20,883 nucleotides of DNA, taken from contig WHUX01000525.1 of the NCBI GenBank assembly GCA_015179025.1, positions 1 to 20,883 on the forward strand, read 5' to 3'. The notes under the pieces were generated by a model that was not told where the DNA came from, made no database searches, and was given only the letters and a program-made list of their open reading frames with translations. The DNA comes from Terfezia claveryi. Taxonomy: Eukaryota; Ascomycota; Pezizomycetes; Pezizales; Pezizaceae. The position numbers and the translations under genes were made by a program. Each line of letters begins with the position of its first letter. Position 1 is the stretch's first letter. This document shows, piece after piece, positions 1 through 10,105 of the stretch.

Positions 1-1
1 C

Positions 2-663
2 CAATATGAGGAGGGCATTGCAATTAAGCAGGGGAACATGGCGGCGGTATATGATGACTTCTGTTTCAAAATGCATGTATTACCCGAATGTTTTGTATCC
101 GGGACAAGACATTGTTCTGAGTACTGAGTGGGGATAATTACTCGACTGTCTGATACCATCCCTCCCTTGCCTGCCCAAGGCACAAACAAACCACCCAAAT
201 CCACCAGTACTTTTATACTAACCCTCTTCTTCCATTGCACTGCACAGACGAAGCCGGCTTCTCCATCTACCAAAACACCCCCGAAGCCCACCTCAACTCC
301 CTTCTCTACTCCGAGAAAGCCTACATTCTCGCCCGCGGCTTCATAAAACGCGTCCTGACCCGGCCCGTATCTGGCTTCGAAGAAGAAATCCGCTTGTTGT
401 ACTTACCGAGTTACGAGAAACGAGGTGGATTGGGTTTGTTAAGGAAGGTGGTAGCGGGAATGAAGAGTGTAGTGGGGAGGAGCGAGACTAGGATTGGTGA
501 TGGTCAGGAAATGGATGTCGGTGCGGAGGTGGGGACGGAGGGGGTGGGGAGGGTAAGTGCAGGGGCGCTGGTGCTGTTGAGGAGGCATTTGGGTGCGTTG
601 GAGGAGATATTAGCGGGGGATTTGGAGAGTGGAGAAGGGGTGGAGGTCAGTGTGAGCTGTTAA
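2..663 (+). CDS. 3' end of an unrecognised gene (partial, one intron)
   Basis: Bases 2 to about 89 are open in one frame and read as protein (for example GIAIKQGNMAAVYDDFCFKM). The last exon, 248-663, reads DEAGFSIYQNTPEAHLNSLL onward through a basic, Leu-rich stretch and ends SVSC-stop. The acceptor at 246-247 is well supported: TACTAACC lies about 25 nt upstream and a pyrimidine tract precedes CAG. The donor is unclear. The best-looking site, GTATCC at 95, leaves the wrong phase for the last exon; the weaker GTTTTG at 90 keeps the frame and joins ...LPE to EAGF through a Tyr codon. No catalytic motif, signal peptide or membrane segment is visible in the 170 or so residues seen. The last 60 residues are Gly/Glu/Val-rich and look poorly constrained. 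I do not recognise the family. The start lies left of the window. Confidence refers to there being a real gene end here, not to function. Confidence 0.7.
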
Positions 664-2522
664 GATTTGAGGCGAGGAAGGGAAAAGTAAATGTTACAGA
701 GCTGCGTTTATCTGAGCAATAAGTATGTGGCGTTGCATATTTTCCTATATAGTGCTTAATGGGTGGCATTTTGTGTCGTTTTTTATTTGACTTTATCCTT
801 GTTGTCTTATACTTACTTGTATGTGCTGTAGGTACGTCTGGTCTTGTGTAATTAGATTTTACGATTGGGCACTGGGGACTGATAAATTTATGGGGAAGCA
901 ATGTGATATGTACATACATAGACTACCTCTTGTGCTAAACATACGATCTTTCTTGACCAGCCCCTCTTATAGTAGATTTACGCCTGAGTGTCGACAAAAG
1001 AATAGTGATTACCGATATGTTTAACAAGTGCCACAAAAGTAAATGATACTGATAATCTTCTATTCACTTTCTTCCGCTTAGGCCTTTCATTAGTTAGTTA
1101 CCTATCTTCCCCGACTTTGTTCAAATTGCTCTCATATGACTCCATACCGGAGAGCCTGGCCAAAAAATTATGGCCTGGCGACTACCTAGTACTGGTTAGA
1201 TATTTAAGCTAGTACCGGTGGCACCCCTCTGAACGGAACGGCCCCACCCGCATCGGCCCCCTCCCTTGGCGTCCGCTTCGGCCTGGTGCGACAACGGTGG
1301 AGGTGGCCTTTTCTATTCATATCCATTCCCATCTCATTATCGTCGTCTAGTCTTCTGTTGTAATCAAGCAGGATCTTCCCACAGCTTGACTTTCACGATT
1401 GTGCTCTTATTCTGATTACTGCCAATCGGGCAATGTATTGTTGCAAAGGTATCTTTGCAATGTAATAACAAGCAATGGACGATGTACCGCCACCCCAGCT
1501 TACTCAACGGGCACGACAAAGGACGGCAAAGGGTAAACTTTCCCGGTGTTTTTTTTTTTTTCTTGTTATGGTGGTTACTGATTACGGACTAGTTAGTACC
1601 TTACGAGTCATCTTTTTTTGCTCATAAAATCCAAGCCTGCAAACCACCCCCCCTCCCGAGAACACCTCTATAGCTTTTGAGAAGGAAATTGTGGGGAAGC
1701 TAGGAATCGCCAGCCTTGCGCTTTTATGTTCCTTTTCCTTTTTCTTTTCCTCCTTTTCTAGGTAGCTCCGGCCCAAACACCAAATTCTGCCGTTTGGCTA
1801 TTGGTAGGAATGCTTGCCTGTATGATGGTTATTTCGCCCTCTAGGTAAAATGGGCCTGTAGCAGGAAACAATCCGACCTGAAAAAGCTCTAACCGAGAAG
1901 AGAAGGTAAGATGGAAGCTTGGCTGATGGAATGCCTTTTTCGACGTAGGTGTAGATATTGGAAGCTTTCTTTCCGGATTAGGACTTAAAACTGGTTAAAT
2001 TATGCCAGCTTCTCCTTGACCAGCCGCTCTTGGTGGGGGAGGGGAGGGCGAACAACCCTTAGTCTCCATGAATGAGATTATATCTAAAGACAAATTCAAA
2101 TCTCCTAGGTGTAGATATTACTTTTGAGTTTTATGCTCCAATACATAGTTGGGATATGTAATATACATAAGTTTTTATAAACCCCGCAAGTATATCTTAG
2201 TAGTCGATACATTAAGAGCAGATATATAAAAAAGTAATTTCCCAAAAATAGTAAACCGCCTTCCTCAGAATATGAGGTGATATAGTTAAAGAGAGGATAT
2301 TTAGCTTTAGGCACAAGTAGTAAAGCATATACTTGCTACTGTATCTTGCTATTGTTGAATCATAATATGGCCAGAATGGCTGGGGAAGAGGTGATGTTAT
2401 AGCTATTCGGACTAAAATTTATGCTATAGCAAGGTAGTAATTGAGTAATGCAATCTAGTCTGAGATTATTTAGTTGGCGAGGATACACGAAAGAAGTGGA
2501 GAGGTAGAGCAAAAGTGGTTAG
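664..2522. other. Gene-free stretch
   Basis: Both strands are broken by stops and the longest open frames (about 60-90 codons) have no protein-like composition. Local features are a GC-rich patch near 1220-1310, a run of T at about 1550-1561, and two short duplicated strings: TAGGTGTAGATATT at 1946-1959 and 2106-2119, and TTGACCAGC followed by CGCTCTT or CCCTCTT near 2016 and 953. These may be relics of old repeats. I see no gene. Confidence 0.6.
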
Positions 2523-2535
2523 AATTCAGGGTAAC
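2523..2535 (+). repeat. Dispersed motif copy 1 (AATTCAGGGTAAC)
   Basis: One mismatch (A for G at the second base) from the AGTTCAGGGTAAC core that recurs at seven places in the window. Flanks do not match those of the other copies. Nature unknown; possibly the terminus of a small transposable element. Confidence 0.5.
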
Positions 2536-3931
2536 GAGATTTTTGACACACCCTCTTATTCTTGTCCCCGCCTTGAATACCATAGTCGGGTTAACACAGC
2601 TAGACTAATACGTAAGTAGAGCTTGCCTTAAATGTGTAAGAGTGGTGCGGAGGGTGTTGACTCACTGCGATGGGAGAAAAACATTACACTTCTTCGTTAT
2701 CATATATCATAACTCATCTCAATATAATGTCAAGTCCACAACCTGACGATCTCCTTATCCAACATAGTGCTGAATATTTAATGTGCCAATTGTCTTTTCT
2801 AAGTTGCTTCTATCTATCGCGCAAGCGGCTATGAGCAGAGTGAAAAAAAAGTGAATAGAGTGGGGGGGACACAATTTAGGAAAGTAACTATGGGGAGATC
2901 AAAATTCCAATATCTGTTGCATCTGACAATGCCCAACATGTGAACGTATAACATTGTAGTCTGTCAATGGTACTAGAACAATTCAGATTTAAAAAAGAAC
3001 AATCCTGAGTTATAGCAATTAACAATTTGCGAGCCCCACAACATTACTCTCTTCCACCAACATTTAGCTCCCTCCATCCGTAGAAAAAGCACTCCGTTCC
3101 AGGGAAGGCAGGTCATTAGCCCCAAATCATTCCTTCAGCCCCTTTGGTATCTTCAGTCCACTTGCGGCACCAGGTCTGCACAGTACCAGTATAAGGAGCA
3201 CGTAATTATGAAATGTACATGTGTGATGACGACATGACCATGGTAGCTCTAGATTGAAAATATCGGTGTGTTTAAGAGCCATTGCCCTTCTGGAATGTTT
3301 TCCGTTAACTTCAGGGCCGGCAGGTTAAAAGAGAACTTTAGCTGGTATTGTGCTTGGTGGCACAAAACAAGGTATGTACGTACTATCTAGGGCGATGTTA
3401 GTTAGAACTTGGTAATTGAAACGATCACCCCGAATACCTACTAGCAGATGATAACGATCCGTTCGATGGACATTAGGAATATAAATCGATAGAAACGGTC
3501 TTTGGTGGGGTATCATTGACACAGGAGTATTTTCTCCTGAAATCTCTACTGAGACTAACACCAAATTGGTAGTTGTTAAACATGACATACTACCGGTAGC
3601 CACCGTTCTAGGAAATACTCTTTCTCGGCCTACTAATTGCCGACAAGCTCAACAGACTCTACGGGCAGTATCAGTTCAATCGAGACCTCTTACCTCAATT
3701 AGATGATCCAACAGCTGCACCATATAGCCTCATAATCTCACACCAGTATCTACAGCAAGATGCAACTATACATGAACAACCTAGTCGACCTTGAGCGTAT
3801 GCAAGAACCGTAGCACCTATATCCTCAATACTGAAGCAGGACTATGCCAAATCTGTGGACCTCTACTCAAAGACTAGAATATGCTGATAGGAAGCAAGAA
3901 GAGCAATCACGTGGCAAAATTCATCTTGCCA
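2536..3931. other. Gene-free stretch with short open segments
   Basis: No convincing gene. A stop-to-stop open segment on the plus strand from about 3622 to 3800 (containing LLIADKLNRLYGQYQFNRDL) and an overlapping minus-strand frame at 3325-3603 have somewhat protein-like composition. They could be worn transposon coding sequence, but I recognise no domain. Confidence 0.45.
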
Positions 3932-3944
3932 GTTACCCTGAACT
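3932..3944 (-). repeat. Dispersed motif copy 2 (exact, reverse strand)
   Basis: Reverse complement of AGTTCAGGGTAAC, exact over 13 bp. Read on the minus strand it is followed by T, so the site forms the quasi-palindrome AGTT-CAGGGT-AACT. Confidence 0.6.
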
Positions 3945-4249
3945 CGTGAACGAAAATTTTCTTTTTTTTAAAAAAAACAAAAGGAAAAGTACTCTTGTGC
4001 ACCTCACTTCAGGGGAAGTATGGTGAGTCACCAGGAAGCTCGGGTGGATTGGAGAGCTTTCAGTCGGTGCGAATCCAGGTGTAGGCCGCGAGGGCATGGC
4101 GATTCCAATCTGCCCTGCGTAAGCCGTATCACGATGCCGAATGTTACCTGCCACGGTAGGGTTTTATGATCGCTACTCGCGCCTATTCTATGTATTTAAG
4201 ATTTTTTTATTTATATTTTAGAGAGCCAATATATTCCACATATAGCCTA

Positions 4250-4763
4250 CCGTAGAGACTCGAGTTATTCAGTAGCGCTATCACGTACATATGCAATGTG
4301 AACGACATATGCGGGTTTCAGGATCTCACGAGACATGCCCGTGCTCACTGTTATGTGAACGTCTGAGGTTAAAATGTACCATAATTATCCATAATACTAT
4401 CAAGGAAACATCTACAGTGCTGTCCGTGAATATAGCTGCAAATGCCCAGGTGGTTTCTGGAGGCAGACTTCCTCCACCGGTCCAAAACTACAACTCGGTA
4501 TGGGCATAAACCAAAGCCATTAACTCAGAGAGTGTTCCAGCACCGTCTTGGTCCAGTAAAGTGAGATTATAATCCACCACCTGATCTTCTGTGACTTCAC
4601 TGAAAATTATGTTATATGACTTCTAGATTCAATAGTTTTTACTGTACCTATTGAATAGATCTTGGCGCTCAAATTATATCTTTCACGTCAGCCATGGCTT
4701 ATGATCTACGTGTCCCATTGCATATGTATGTGATAGGCTACTGAATAACTCGAGTCTCTACGG
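4250..4763. mobile_element. 514-bp MITE-like element with TA target duplication
   Basis: The two ends are inverted repeats. The left arm (4250-4298) starts CCGTAGAGACTCGAG and is matched by the reverse complement of 4716-4763. The outer 23 bp are identical; over the full arm of about 49 bp I count one single-base gap and one substitution. The element is bounded by TA on both sides (4248-4249 and 4764-4765), the target duplication made by Tc1/mariner-class transposases. The interior has no transposase-like frame, so it is non-autonomous. What is seen is the arms and the TA; the superfamily assignment is inferred. A chance hairpin of this length is very unlikely. Confidence 0.87.
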
Positions 4764-4765
4764 TA

Positions 4766-5563
4766 CAGCCATGGTAGATCCTGCACGGGGCTGCCCCAAC
4801 TCTATTGTATCTCAAATATTTGCTATAGGCCCGTATTGGTGCCTCACCTCTATGCTGCTTCACCTCCACCTGACCCCGGACATAGCGAGGGGTTAGTGTA
4901 ATATGCCGGCTGGGAAATTGTGTGGAACCCATGAACTATCTTGCTGCATTCAGGCTGTACAACAGAATCTTCCTGTCTTATTGACTGATTTGCAACAGTA
5001 TGAGATGACGTTAATGCCTTTGCATGCCAACGTTGGCCCACTGCTAAGTGCACACAGGTACATGGGGCTGGATTAAAAATAGTTGGGACATTGAAGTACT
5101 GACGCACTTAAAAGTGAAAATTGCTTTAAACGGAAGTATGGTCGGGTCGGGCTTGGCTTTCGGTTACATTTTCCTATATAAGGTTCTCGTTTTTGTCTTC
5201 TCATAATACATCATCGAGCTTCATAGGAATTCATACTATTAATTAAAATTCCTCACCGGGAGAGTGAGTTGATCTTTATTCTGAGTGTGATTGTCGTTAT
5301 CTTCTTCAGTACTCACTTGGAAATAATATAATGTCTAACAAAAGAGATTGGGTTCATGCTGTGCTTTTTTCTTTTCTCTTTTAAAGTCTATACCCACGAT
5401 CGACCGAAGGTCATGACGGTCTCCGCTTTAAAGGTTCAACCTATGCTTTCAGTATCAGAAGCGGGTCCAGCCTCCCGAGCCAAAGAAATGACAAACGAAA
5501 CCCGCACAAAATAACTACACCAAATAACCACGCCTGCAACTTCCGCCGCCAACTCCCGTCCCC
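4766..5563. other. Gene-free stretch, partly probable LINE 3' UTR
   Basis: Nothing gene-like in 4766-5365. A T/C-rich tract on the plus strand near 5366-5384 reads as an A-rich tract on the minus strand, about 180 bp beyond the LINE stop codon. It may mark the 3' end of that element, which would make 5366-5563 its 3' untranslated region. Confidence 0.4.
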
Positions 5564-5835
5564 TTATCTAAGGTTGAGATTGGAAAAGAAAGTCTCAACC
5601 AGATCCTCAAAGACTTCCTTATCCCTGTCCTTTCTCTTCCGCAGCCACCTTTCTCTATCATCTGCATCTCCACCTTCTTCCTATCCATTCAGGACAAACC
5701 AATGTGCTTGCCTGTTTCTGGGTCTGCCTCACAAAACCTGCAAACTGGGTTCACTGTAGGGTCTAGGATATTTCTCCACACCTGCAGTTTTCCCTTCCCG
5801 GTTCTGCAATGAGTGTAATTGACCCGTGCTTTCCT
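5564..5835 (-). mobile_element. LINE (non-LTR retrotransposon) ORF2 C-terminal remnant
   Basis: The minus strand reads, from the right, ARVNYTHCRTGKGKLQVWRN and then PVCRFCEADPETGKHI. This is the RTGKGKL...C-x2-C...H pattern that ends the reverse transcriptase/RNase H polyprotein of fungal LINEs (Tad-like). Reading resumes in another frame as WLRKRKDRDKEVFEDLVETF and ends SNLNLR-stop (stop at 5564-5566). An in-frame stop and at least one frameshift show it is dead. It is severely 5'-truncated, as is common for LINE insertions. Family assignment is by motif memory, without a search. Confidence 0.72.
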
Positions 5836-5844
5836 GTGATACGC

Positions 5845-6181
5845 ACGCCCCAGAGAAATGGAATATAGAAGAGATAATGGCAACCAAAGACTGCAGAGGA
5901 TACGACATGGTCATGAAACGTATTGCGGAACAAGCCAAGGTGGTAACAAATCATGACGATAAGTTGAGATGGAGGGCACCGAAAGAAGGGGACCTGGTGA
6001 TGGTCCGAAGACACGAAATTGATAAACAAAAAGGAAGGAAACTAGAATATCCGAGAGTGTGGTGAAAATACTGAGTCACAGGAACAGCGCGATAGTTGGA
6101 GAATTACACGGAGGGAAAACAGAGAAAAAATATCATGTAGATGACCTAAAAGTATATGTGTCAAGGCGAAATCACACGTAA
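5845..6181 (+). mobile_element. Ty3/gypsy-type integrase C-terminal remnant
   Basis: The plus strand reads RIAEQAKVVTNHDDKLRWRA then PKEGDLVMVRRHEIDKQKGR and KLEYPRVW, hits a stop at 6063-6065, and continues in the next frame as VKILSHRNSAIVGELHGGKT and KKYHVDDLKVYVSRRNHT-stop (6179-6181). The order (coiled segment, HDDKLRWR, GDLV-x-VRR, DKQ-x-GRKLE, degenerate GPY/F-like part, HVDDLKVYV) matches the DNA-binding end of gypsy/chromovirus integrases. Only this C-terminus remains; catalytic DDE residues, reverse transcriptase and gag are absent. A frameshift near 6062 breaks it. A LINE-type C-terminal extension of similar sequence is the alternative. Confidence 0.65.
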
Positions 6182-6681
6182 ATGACAGAGGGCCCTACAG
6201 GAGTGGCATATGAAGACGGATTAAGGGAAGGAGGAAAAGAGATACTGGAAGGAAGGTCACTAAAATGGTAGAAGTCCCGAGTCGGGTTGTCTTTAAGAAC
6301 GGCGAGTGGTGGGGAGGGTTAGAAGAGGGAAGTTAGAAATGGACGACGAGGGGTAGATGGTTGGGCGGGAGGAGGAGATAAGGAGAAGGAGATAGGAAAA
6401 GGGAAGGAGCCGATAGATGCAAGGATGGGGATGGATGGAACGATAGGAAGGACGCAGGAGCATAGGAGACGGAGGAGCAAGTTACATAGCAGATCAGAGG
6501 AGGATGACAATATGGAGATAGAAGGAAATCGGGAGGTTAGAATAGGGGAGTCGGAGTATCGGAGAGAGAGATAAGAGAAATGGAGGGGCGCGAATGGGGT
6601 TGGTATCAATCGGAAGGGGAAATTAGCTAGCGAGGAAGACTTGGTCGAAGGGAGGCTGGAGGGCAAGGAACTATGAGAGAC
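6182..6681. repeat. Purine-rich tract
   Basis: About 450 bases in which the plus strand is dominated by G and A (GGAAGGAGG, AGGAGGAGATAAGGAGAAGG). It directly follows the integrase-like stop codon. It could be the 3' region of that element or a low-complexity host tract. The long minus-strand reading frame here (Ser/Leu/Pro-rich) is a by-product of this base bias, because pyrimidine-rich strands have few stops. Confidence 0.6.
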
Positions 6682-6690
6682 GGAATCCCG

Positions 6691-6775
6691 TAGCCTCGTA
6701 CCCAGGTTAATATTTTTGTAGTGTTCGTGACTCGCAACTACCCCCATAGACAACAGACTGGTTTGTACGAGGCTA
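6691..6775. mobile_element. 85-bp inverted-repeat element with 9-bp target duplication
   Basis: The left end TAGCCTCGTAC (6691-6701) is the exact reverse complement of the right end GTACGAGGCTA (6765-6775). The ends continue imperfectly as CCAG after a 3-base gap. Immediately outside each end lies the same 9-mer, GGAATCCCG (6682-6690 and 6776-6784). Perfect inverted ends flanked by a perfect 9-bp direct repeat are the signature of a cut-and-paste insertion; 9-bp duplications are typical of Mutator-like elements. At 85 bp it can only be non-autonomous. The superfamily is inferred. Confidence 0.75.
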
Positions 6776-6784
6776 GGAATCCCG

Positions 6785-7994
6785 CGGGACGCGTTGTTCA
6801 GGGAGAGAGAGTGATTGTGGAGGTGAGATCGAGCCTGAAGGGGGAATAAGGGACTTAGTTTCCTAAACGGGAAGGCGTAGACTAGAGGACAAGGCAGGGT
6901 ATATGAGTGGGAATGAACTTTGACTTGGAGAAAAGACACCTCTCACTCTACGGACTTCCAGTCGTATCAACTACCTATGCTGCGGACTGTGTTTATAAAT
7001 AACTGAAAAGGCATCGACTCCGTCCCAATTCTCGTCTTCCTCTTCCCAGATCCATATAGGTTTATCTAAATCCTCCCAAGCTCGGACTGAATAGCTTAGC
7101 GTTACATAGACCATAGACGGTTGTGCTGGGGAGAACTTTAAAAGGCTGTTAAATAAAAGGGGTCCAATTTTACGGCCACCTCTGATCCTCTGGATCTTTG
7201 TTCCGGCAACTTCTTACAGAGATGGGTAGAGCGGAAGGTAGCCTTAGTCAGAACACCGGCCGAACGATTTTTCTATAATATACAGTAATATATTGGGTTG
7301 CCATATAGATAGCACGAAAGGGGGATAGTTTCATGGCTTCGACAAAGTGCTGCTAGGTACTTATATTTGATTTCATGCCAAGTGTCTAGGGGGTAGATAT
7401 TTCTCTCCGGAGAACTGATTCACTCTGCTAATCGTAAAAGCACTACCCCCACTCCTGCTATAACAACCTTGTGATGAGTCTCGCAAGATTGGGTAATCTT
7501 CCGACCCTAGGACCCGCATGAGTAGGACATACCTAGAAACCATAATTCTCTCCATCTGCCATCGATATTCTACATATAACATTATTCCCAATCCAAAGTT
7601 GAGATAGCTCTTACATAGCTCTTACTATCACATAAAAACCATCATAGCAAAAGACCAAACCTCTAGCAGGCTGTCCCCAGGTTGATTTCGAGGCTAGTAA
7701 TATTTGCCGTATAGGTTGGCTGCTTTATCTCTAGTCTCTAGCTCTGTATAAAGAATAGCTCTATGTAAGCTTGCAAGTGAGACCTAGATGCCGATACCAT
7801 GCGTATTTGGTAATCATGACAGCTGGCGGAAAAGAAACTCCTCTATTGACCTCTCCCTGAAATACGGTGAGAGATTAGCTGGTACCCTCTACTATCAAAA
7901 GTCTCAGGAACTCCTGACTGCGGTGTTGGCAGGCCTGAGTCAGATTTGAGTGCATGTCCCACTACCCAAGGCCGGGGGGGCAGTGGAAAGCGGA
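6785..7994. other. Gene-free stretch with an 11-bp tandem duplication
   Basis: Numerous stops in all frames and no recognisable domain. ATAGCTCTTAC is duplicated in tandem at 7604-7614 and 7615-7625. Nothing else is supported. Confidence 0.55.
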
Positions 7995-8007
7995 AGTTCA
8001 GGGTAAC
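7995..8007 (+). repeat. Dispersed motif copy 3 (exact)
   Basis: AGTTCAGGGTAAC exactly. Flanks differ from those of the other copies, so the shared unit is the core alone. Confidence 0.6.
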
Positions 8008-9033
8008 GTGACCATCAAACGCTATCAGAGAGCCAAAATTCAGCACTTCAAGAGCTAATGTATTTAGAGTAGATGAAAATGAACTGATTGGGGTAATTCA
8101 CTTACGGGTCATCCATGTCCTGTCTACTGGGTCGAGAAGCAACTGCCAGGAGACTCGAGTGCAGGTTGATAAGAGACTAGGTAAGCACGAGAACAGCTCC
8201 AGTACTGATGTGCTTGCTGCGGACCTTTCCCTATTTCTTCATAAGCCTGCCTCGGTACGTACATAAGGGAAATACAGATTTGCACACTTCTTCGCGAAAG
8301 GTTGAGGAAGTACTTGCCAGGTTTGGGCGTTCTCTTAATAAATAAGGTGGGTCCTAGAGCAGTTCTCAATCCGATAGCCTGACAGGGAGAGAATTGCTCA
8401 GAAAAGCTGCGGAGCGAACTCCTTTTTATTTTTTTTTCTTGGGAAGTAGAGGAGTTTCATCTAGGATAGGAGAGAGTGGTTAGATTTTATCCGAATTGTT
8501 GTACAGTATCCCGGCGAAAGTGTCCATGCATCCCGGAGAGATATATGCATGCCAATGAGCTAAAAATATGTAATAAGGAGCCCCCTTTATACCATGCATA
8601 GTACTTGTATTCCGGGTCCAAATTTCCTAAGCAGTTGGAGGTACAATCTTCATAATGTGAAGCCCTCACCCACAATTTGGAAACTTCATCTTAAACAGTT
8701 TACACATTATACACATCATTCACACTTGCAGGCCTGGTGGGGCATCAGAAAGGAGTTTAAAAATTATCGCTGCAAGGATACTTTGGATGAAGTACTGTAT
8801 ATATTAACCAGTTGTCATTCCTTCTCATCATTTGCATCGTATCCTATTAGAGAGGCCTCGCTATTTCAGGGTGAATGAGAGATGTACTCTACATCATGCC
8901 TACTATAGTTAACAAGCTATTTGTAGTTCACTGTAGCTAGGGAAATAAGTGTTACTCTTGCAATTGTTTGAGGGTGGAGCTGTTATTATCAAGTATCGAA
9001 GAAGCGTTGCCTCCAGACGTGAGGTTTAATCTA
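8008..9033. other. Gene-free stretch
   Basis: The best open frame is 94 codons on the plus strand (8594-8878). It has no recognisable motif, and its His/Tyr/Trp-rich start does not look like a conserved protein. GAGACTCGAGT at 8150-8160 matches 11 bp of the arm of the 4250-4763 element, but the match does not extend. Confidence 0.5.
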
Positions 9034-9046
9034 AGTTCAGGGTAAC
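9034..9046 (+). repeat. Dispersed motif copy 4 (exact)
   Basis: AGTTCAGGGTAAC exactly. With the neighbouring bases it reads AAGTT-CAGGGT-AACTT, a quasi-palindrome with 5-bp arms around a 6-bp core. Confidence 0.6.
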
Positions 9047-10105
9047 TTGAGATGTAATTCCATACCATTGCATGTAGGAATCTCGCAAAACATGGAGGCC
9101 TATATATATCTTAGCAGCTTACCATTCACGAATGAAGCTCGGTGGTAGAAGGTTGTGAACATCTTAGTTTTTCTAGTGCCAAAAATTGGGGATTCCCAAT
9201 GCGATGGGACATTCGATTATCAATTGCTCTACACATGGGAGCATTAATGCAAAGTAGATCAAGAACATATAGAGTAAACCAAGGTGTTATACGTTGGCAA
9301 TGCTAGATCATTCCAATTCTTCTTGGTGATTGCAATTAATGGGCAACGAGTATGAACCCCCCCGTCGGTATTTGTGAACCCCAGGAATGCTTCAGGTTTG
9401 CAGGGGCTACAACCCCTTGCTGGCTGCAACCTTCGCCAGGTCCATTCACAATCCTTCATGGCAGTGATCAACCCCGGGTATTTGACTTGTACATGAAACT
9501 CGCACCTCTCCGGCTTATGGTTACAATCCTGCCTGTTCCAGCTTTTCGAGAACCTGTCTCATGTGATTTTATGCTCAGGTAGCGTAGCTGAGTAAATGAT
9601 CAAAGTGATCGAGCGGGTACGGAATGTCGTCTTCCACTCTTCCAATTCTTAACTAGGTAATTGCACCCCGGAGGCCGAGATTAGTGAACCAATTTGCGTG
9701 AGAGAGACGTGCCAGTGTTTCCTGGATGAGAGACAAGGCATCACGGTTTTTCATGGTAACATTCGTTTAGTCGACGGTAGCCGACAAAAATGGAGTCATC
9801 CATTGGACTTTTTCACAGAGAGCACCGGACCCTTTTACCAGAAAAAAAAATATGGCCTGTGGGTACTTGCTATTTTAAATCCTGAAAGCACTTGCATGCA
9901 AACATGTCATGTCATGCCCCGTCTAAACAACTGACAAGATGAAATGGTTTGTGAAAACCAAAGAAAATAGTAAGACATACACCGCAAATCCAAGCCAGTC
10001 CTATCCCATCACCCTATCATGCACGCTCTTTCCCAAGACCTTACAACCTAACAAATTATTCCTTCCACATCCAAGCAATTAACCAAGTCTACTACTCTAA
10101 ACACC
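9047..10105. other. Gene-free stretch downstream of eIF3f
   Basis: A slightly GC-richer patch at 9350-9560 gives overlapping open frames of about 70 codons on both strands, with no recognisable family. The last 100-200 bases before 10106 should contain the 3' UTR of the eIF3f gene; I see no clear AATAAA there on the minus strand. Confidence 0.5.

Noticed and set aside
2523..3944. A 1.4-kb element bounded by inverted copies of the 13-bp motif
   Set aside because: The arms do not extend beyond the core, there is no matching target duplication, and the interior has no transposase-like frame.
4013..4090. tRNA-like sequence (GGTGCGAATCC at 4066-4076 resembles a B box)
   Set aside because: No acceptor stem or anticodon arm can be folded around it, and the A-box match is poor.
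6319..6939. 206-codon minus-strand open frame
   Set aside because: It is the longest open frame in the left gene-free region, but it is Ser/Leu/Pro-rich simply because it reads the pyrimidine-rich strand, and it runs straight across the 85-bp inserted element. No domain is recognisable.
8594..8878. 94-codon plus-strand frame as a small gene
   Set aside because: No recognisable motif, splice context or neighbouring signal; length is within chance for this many frames.
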